From positions 69,711,783 to 69,775,782 of the forward strand of contig OX457063.1 in NCBI GenBank assembly GCA_949752795.1: a stretch of 64,000 nucleotides of DNA. The letters are read 5' to 3'. The translations under genes were made by a program, and so were the position numbers. The first letter of the stretch is position 1; each line of letters opens with the position of its first letter. Source of the DNA: Hyperoodon ampullatus. Taxonomy: Eukaryota; Chordata; Mammalia; Artiodactyla; Ziphiidae. Below are positions 61,380-64,000 of this stretch, one piece after another. The notes beneath the pieces were generated by a model. It saw only the letters and a list, made by a program, of their open reading frames with translations, made no database searches and was not told the origin of the DNA.

Positions 61380-62319
61380 GTGAATCAGATAATATCCGGT
61401 TCAGAATGGATAGCTGGAGTCATAGGGTATTTGGAGTTCAAGATCAGGTGTTCATTCTCGAAAAAGGCCAAATACAAAGAGCCTATTTCTCAGAAGGAAG
61501 TTATTAGCCTAAGAGAACTTGTCTCTGTGCCAGAACCCCATGGACCTCTGATTGGCAAGGTCTGTCACAGACACCAGTCATTAACTACTATGGCCTTGTA
61601 TATTATTAAAGATTCCCCACATGATACTACTCCTGGTCAAAGAATTCAGTTCATAAAAAAAACCTACCCACAAAACATTTTCTTCCTATCTCCATATGCT
61701 GCCTATTGTGCTCAAGGGAGAAATGCTTCCACAGATGTTATGTACAACAATGCTATTGTTGAATTGGAAGCTGAGGACATATTTGGCCATTTAAACTTCC
61801 TTAAGCATTGGGCACACAGGCAAAATGGATGTTAAGGTACTGACTGGAGTCACTGAGAACCCACCAAGGGGAAACTGAGTTACTGCTACACAACGGGAGC
61901 CAGGAGGAGTATGGAAAAAACCCCAAAGGCCCCGAGTTGCTTCCTTGTTAGACTCTCATATTAAGTTAGTGGAATATCACAACAGCCTTACACAGGTAGA
62001 GCCTCAAATCCCTCAAGAATGAGGTTTTGGTCATGCCACTGGATTGAAAACCTACACCTGTTGAGAGTTCTGGATGAAAGCAAGGGAAAATGAAATAGAT
62101 ATGAGACAAAGTAATACCAGCTAGGTATTATTTTGGGTCTCACAACCAGTTTCAAAAACAAAAAGCTAGAGCCTTCAGCCGTATTTCTTTCTTTCCTGTG
62201 GCATGTGTGTACTTTAACTAACTTCCTTTTTATTTTTTTTCTTTGTTTCTCCCATTATTGTATGAAAGATTTTGACAATGGCTATAACTACAATGCAGGG
62301 CATTGTTTGCAGAATATAT
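61380..62319 (+). mobile_element. Probable ERV-L internal remnant, plus orientation
   Basis: Directly upstream of an LTR. The block around 61845-61925 (GGTACTGACTGGAGTCACTG; AGTTACTGCTACACAACGGG) resembles the 3' end of ERV-L pol. It includes a 151-codon open frame (61380-61835) that starts with GTG; its first ATG is codon 71. I cannot assign that frame itself, and no intact retroviral gene is present. Confidence 0.45.
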
Positions 62320-63020
62320 TGTGATGGGATTACTGTAGGATTGGGGAGGAATGGACATTCCCTGCGATCCTGGATATGGAACTAAATATAGTAACCTATG
62401 AGACTTTTAATTGTCTTCCTGTGAAGAAAGATCAGTGTATTCTGAATTGAACGAGGAATGGTTGTACATTATGGTAGATGAGAAATTTTTTGAAGGGTAA
62501 TCATGTGAAGTAGTGAGTATGTGTATATTGGGCAGGAAAAGGAGTGGATTTAGTGGGTATTTTGTCATTTATTGACTACTAAACCCCAAAACCCATTTTT
62601 ATTTTGGGAGAATGTGAGTGTCTTTTAGAAGGCAAGGCTCCATGTTGTATTAGAAAAGGCTAAGAGAGTAGATATTTTCTTTCTCCCAAACTGATTGCTA
62701 ATATGTAACCTTGGTGTCACAAATTGTACTGTTCCTGCCTGAGTTTTGAGTTGTGAATGGATGGCATCATAACTAACAGAAAACTTAGAATTCATTCGTA
62801 GTTGTGCCATTCTGTGGCATTGGCAATGGTTTCTAGCAGTGTTCTGCTGTGATTGGGCCAGTAATAGAATCCTAATCAGGCTGTTTTGATGCATAACTTT
62901 TGCTGTCTCTGCTACCAGGCTTTCCTTGATTTCTGTCATTTTATGATCCTGGTTTTCTGATCTTTTCTTCAATTCTGTGAGCTACTCCCTAACCTTAAAA
63001 TAAAATTGTTTTCTTCCTAG
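62320..63020 (+). mobile_element. ERV-L (MLT2-like) LTR
   Basis: The tract begins TGTGATGGGATTACTGTAGG and includes GAACGAGGAATGGTTGTACA, TTTGGTGTCACAAATTGT-like sequence near 62710 and CAATTCTGTGAGCTACTCCC, with AATAAAATTG near 63000. Order and length fit a near complete MLT2-type LTR. Minus-strand ORFs across it are shadows. Confidence 0.75.
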
Positions 63021-64000
63021 CCAGCTAAAATTAGGTTCTGATGTTTAAAATCAAGTACTGAGAATTCATATATCTACTTTCCATCACTGCCTGTCCATGA
63101 AGCTTCTTGAAAAAACTTTGTTCCACCATGATTTCAGCCACCTAGACTCATTCTTTTACTAATTTAAAAAATTATCATATGCTATCCAGCCTTATTATTT
63201 TATAATGACTCATCTTCCTAAAGAGTCTTTTAGACTCTTTTTAAATGTATATAGTACTTAGGCTGAAGCTTACATACAGCAGGTGCTCAGTAATTGTGCA
63301 TGACATGTTTTGAACACAATTTGTGCATAGAATTACAAAGTGGTAAAGGAAAAAAAAATTTTTAATTTTGGAAGAAATGACTTCAGATCTTACATATCTT
63401 ACAAATACATGAATTGACAGTACGAAAACTCACTACAAACAACATAAATAAGTGTTCCTTATACTAGTACAAATATCTTTTTATACAATGCTAAATTTTT
63501 TTCAAAAATACAAAGGAAGGTAATAGGAATGTATAAATAGCATGATATTTGAAATAAAACATACCCTTGGATTTCCTTTAGGTCTAACCATTTGCAGTGA
63601 CATAGGACTAAGCAGACAAGTAGTATAATTAAAGGAAAATCAGAATGCAATTAGATTTTCTTAAATTCATGTATCAGAACCAGCCTCCACAGTAAATTAG
63701 TCTTAAATATTAAGTCACTGGGATAAAGACCTGAATTGTACAGAACTACAGGTCACTTCTCTGAGTAAAGAAGTATCTATCCAGCAACGTAAGATGGTTA
63801 GTCAACCATCAGTGCTTAGAATGATAATGTTTTTACTTATAATCTGAAAAAGTTGTATACAACAAAACACCCAAATTTATGACACTAAACTCCCCTAGAT
63901 ACTGGAATTTGGAAAAGCTCTACACGAACAGCCCAGAAAGATGTACAAGGGGGCAGAAAAATGACAGATGTTTAACAGTGGACACCCTGGTAACATGGCG
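63021..64000. other. Intergenic stretch, right end
   Basis: AT-rich. A short CAGGTGCTCAGTAATTG near 63279 could be a MIR end. I see no gene. Confidence 0.55.

Noticed and set aside
62625..62972. A 115-codon minus-strand frame
   Set aside because: It is antisense to an ERV-L-type LTR.

Overview
This window is a piece of a mammalian nuclear genome. Its repeats point to a cetacean or a close relative: many tRNA-derived SINEs of the CHR type (cetacean-hippo-ruminant), several with clean target-site duplications, together with cetartiodactyl-type L1 3' ends. I recognised no BovB LINE, which argues against a ruminant. The species call is inference.

Two protein-coding genes lie head to head. On the minus strand, PRPF40A contributes its first four coding exons (20861 down to 5653). 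They encode the Met/Pro/Gly-rich N-terminus, and the WW and FF domains lie beyond the left edge. On the plus strand, ARL6IP6 is complete in four coding exons (22100-22499, 24014-24067, 36438-36570, 55157-55250), giving 226 codons with every junction in phase. This is the same PRPF40A-ARL6IP6 neighbourhood as human chromosome 2q. A GC-rich, CpG-rich interval (about 20.4-22.5 kb) separates the two start codons by about 1.2 kb. It carries CCAAT and GC boxes next to each gene and is the likely shared or paired promoter.

Layout: 1-5652, PRPF40A intron 4 (partial) with Tigger and L1 relics; 5653-6947, exons 4 and 3; 6948-19422, a 12.5-kb intron with L1, SINE, MIR and L2 fragments; 19423-20861, exons 2 and 1; 20862-22099, promoter; 22100-24067, ARL6IP6 exons 1 and 2; 24068-36437, intron 2; 36438-36570, exon 3; 36571-55156, an 18.6-kb SINE/LINE-rich intron; 55157 to about 56170, last exon and 3' UTR; then intergenic DNA with a MaLR LTR, L1s, SINEs and rearranged ERV-L remnants.

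The most unusual item is a relic of a single homeobox exon at 29561-29762, minus strand, inside ARL6IP6 intron 2. It matches the DBX1 exon that ends inside the homeodomain, has a 1-nt deletion, and is still flanked by splice-site-like acceptor and donor sequences. It therefore looks like a DNA-level duplication rather than a spliced retrocopy. I found no CRISPR, operon, phage or other novel multi-gene system. Beyond the two genes the window is introns and transposon debris.
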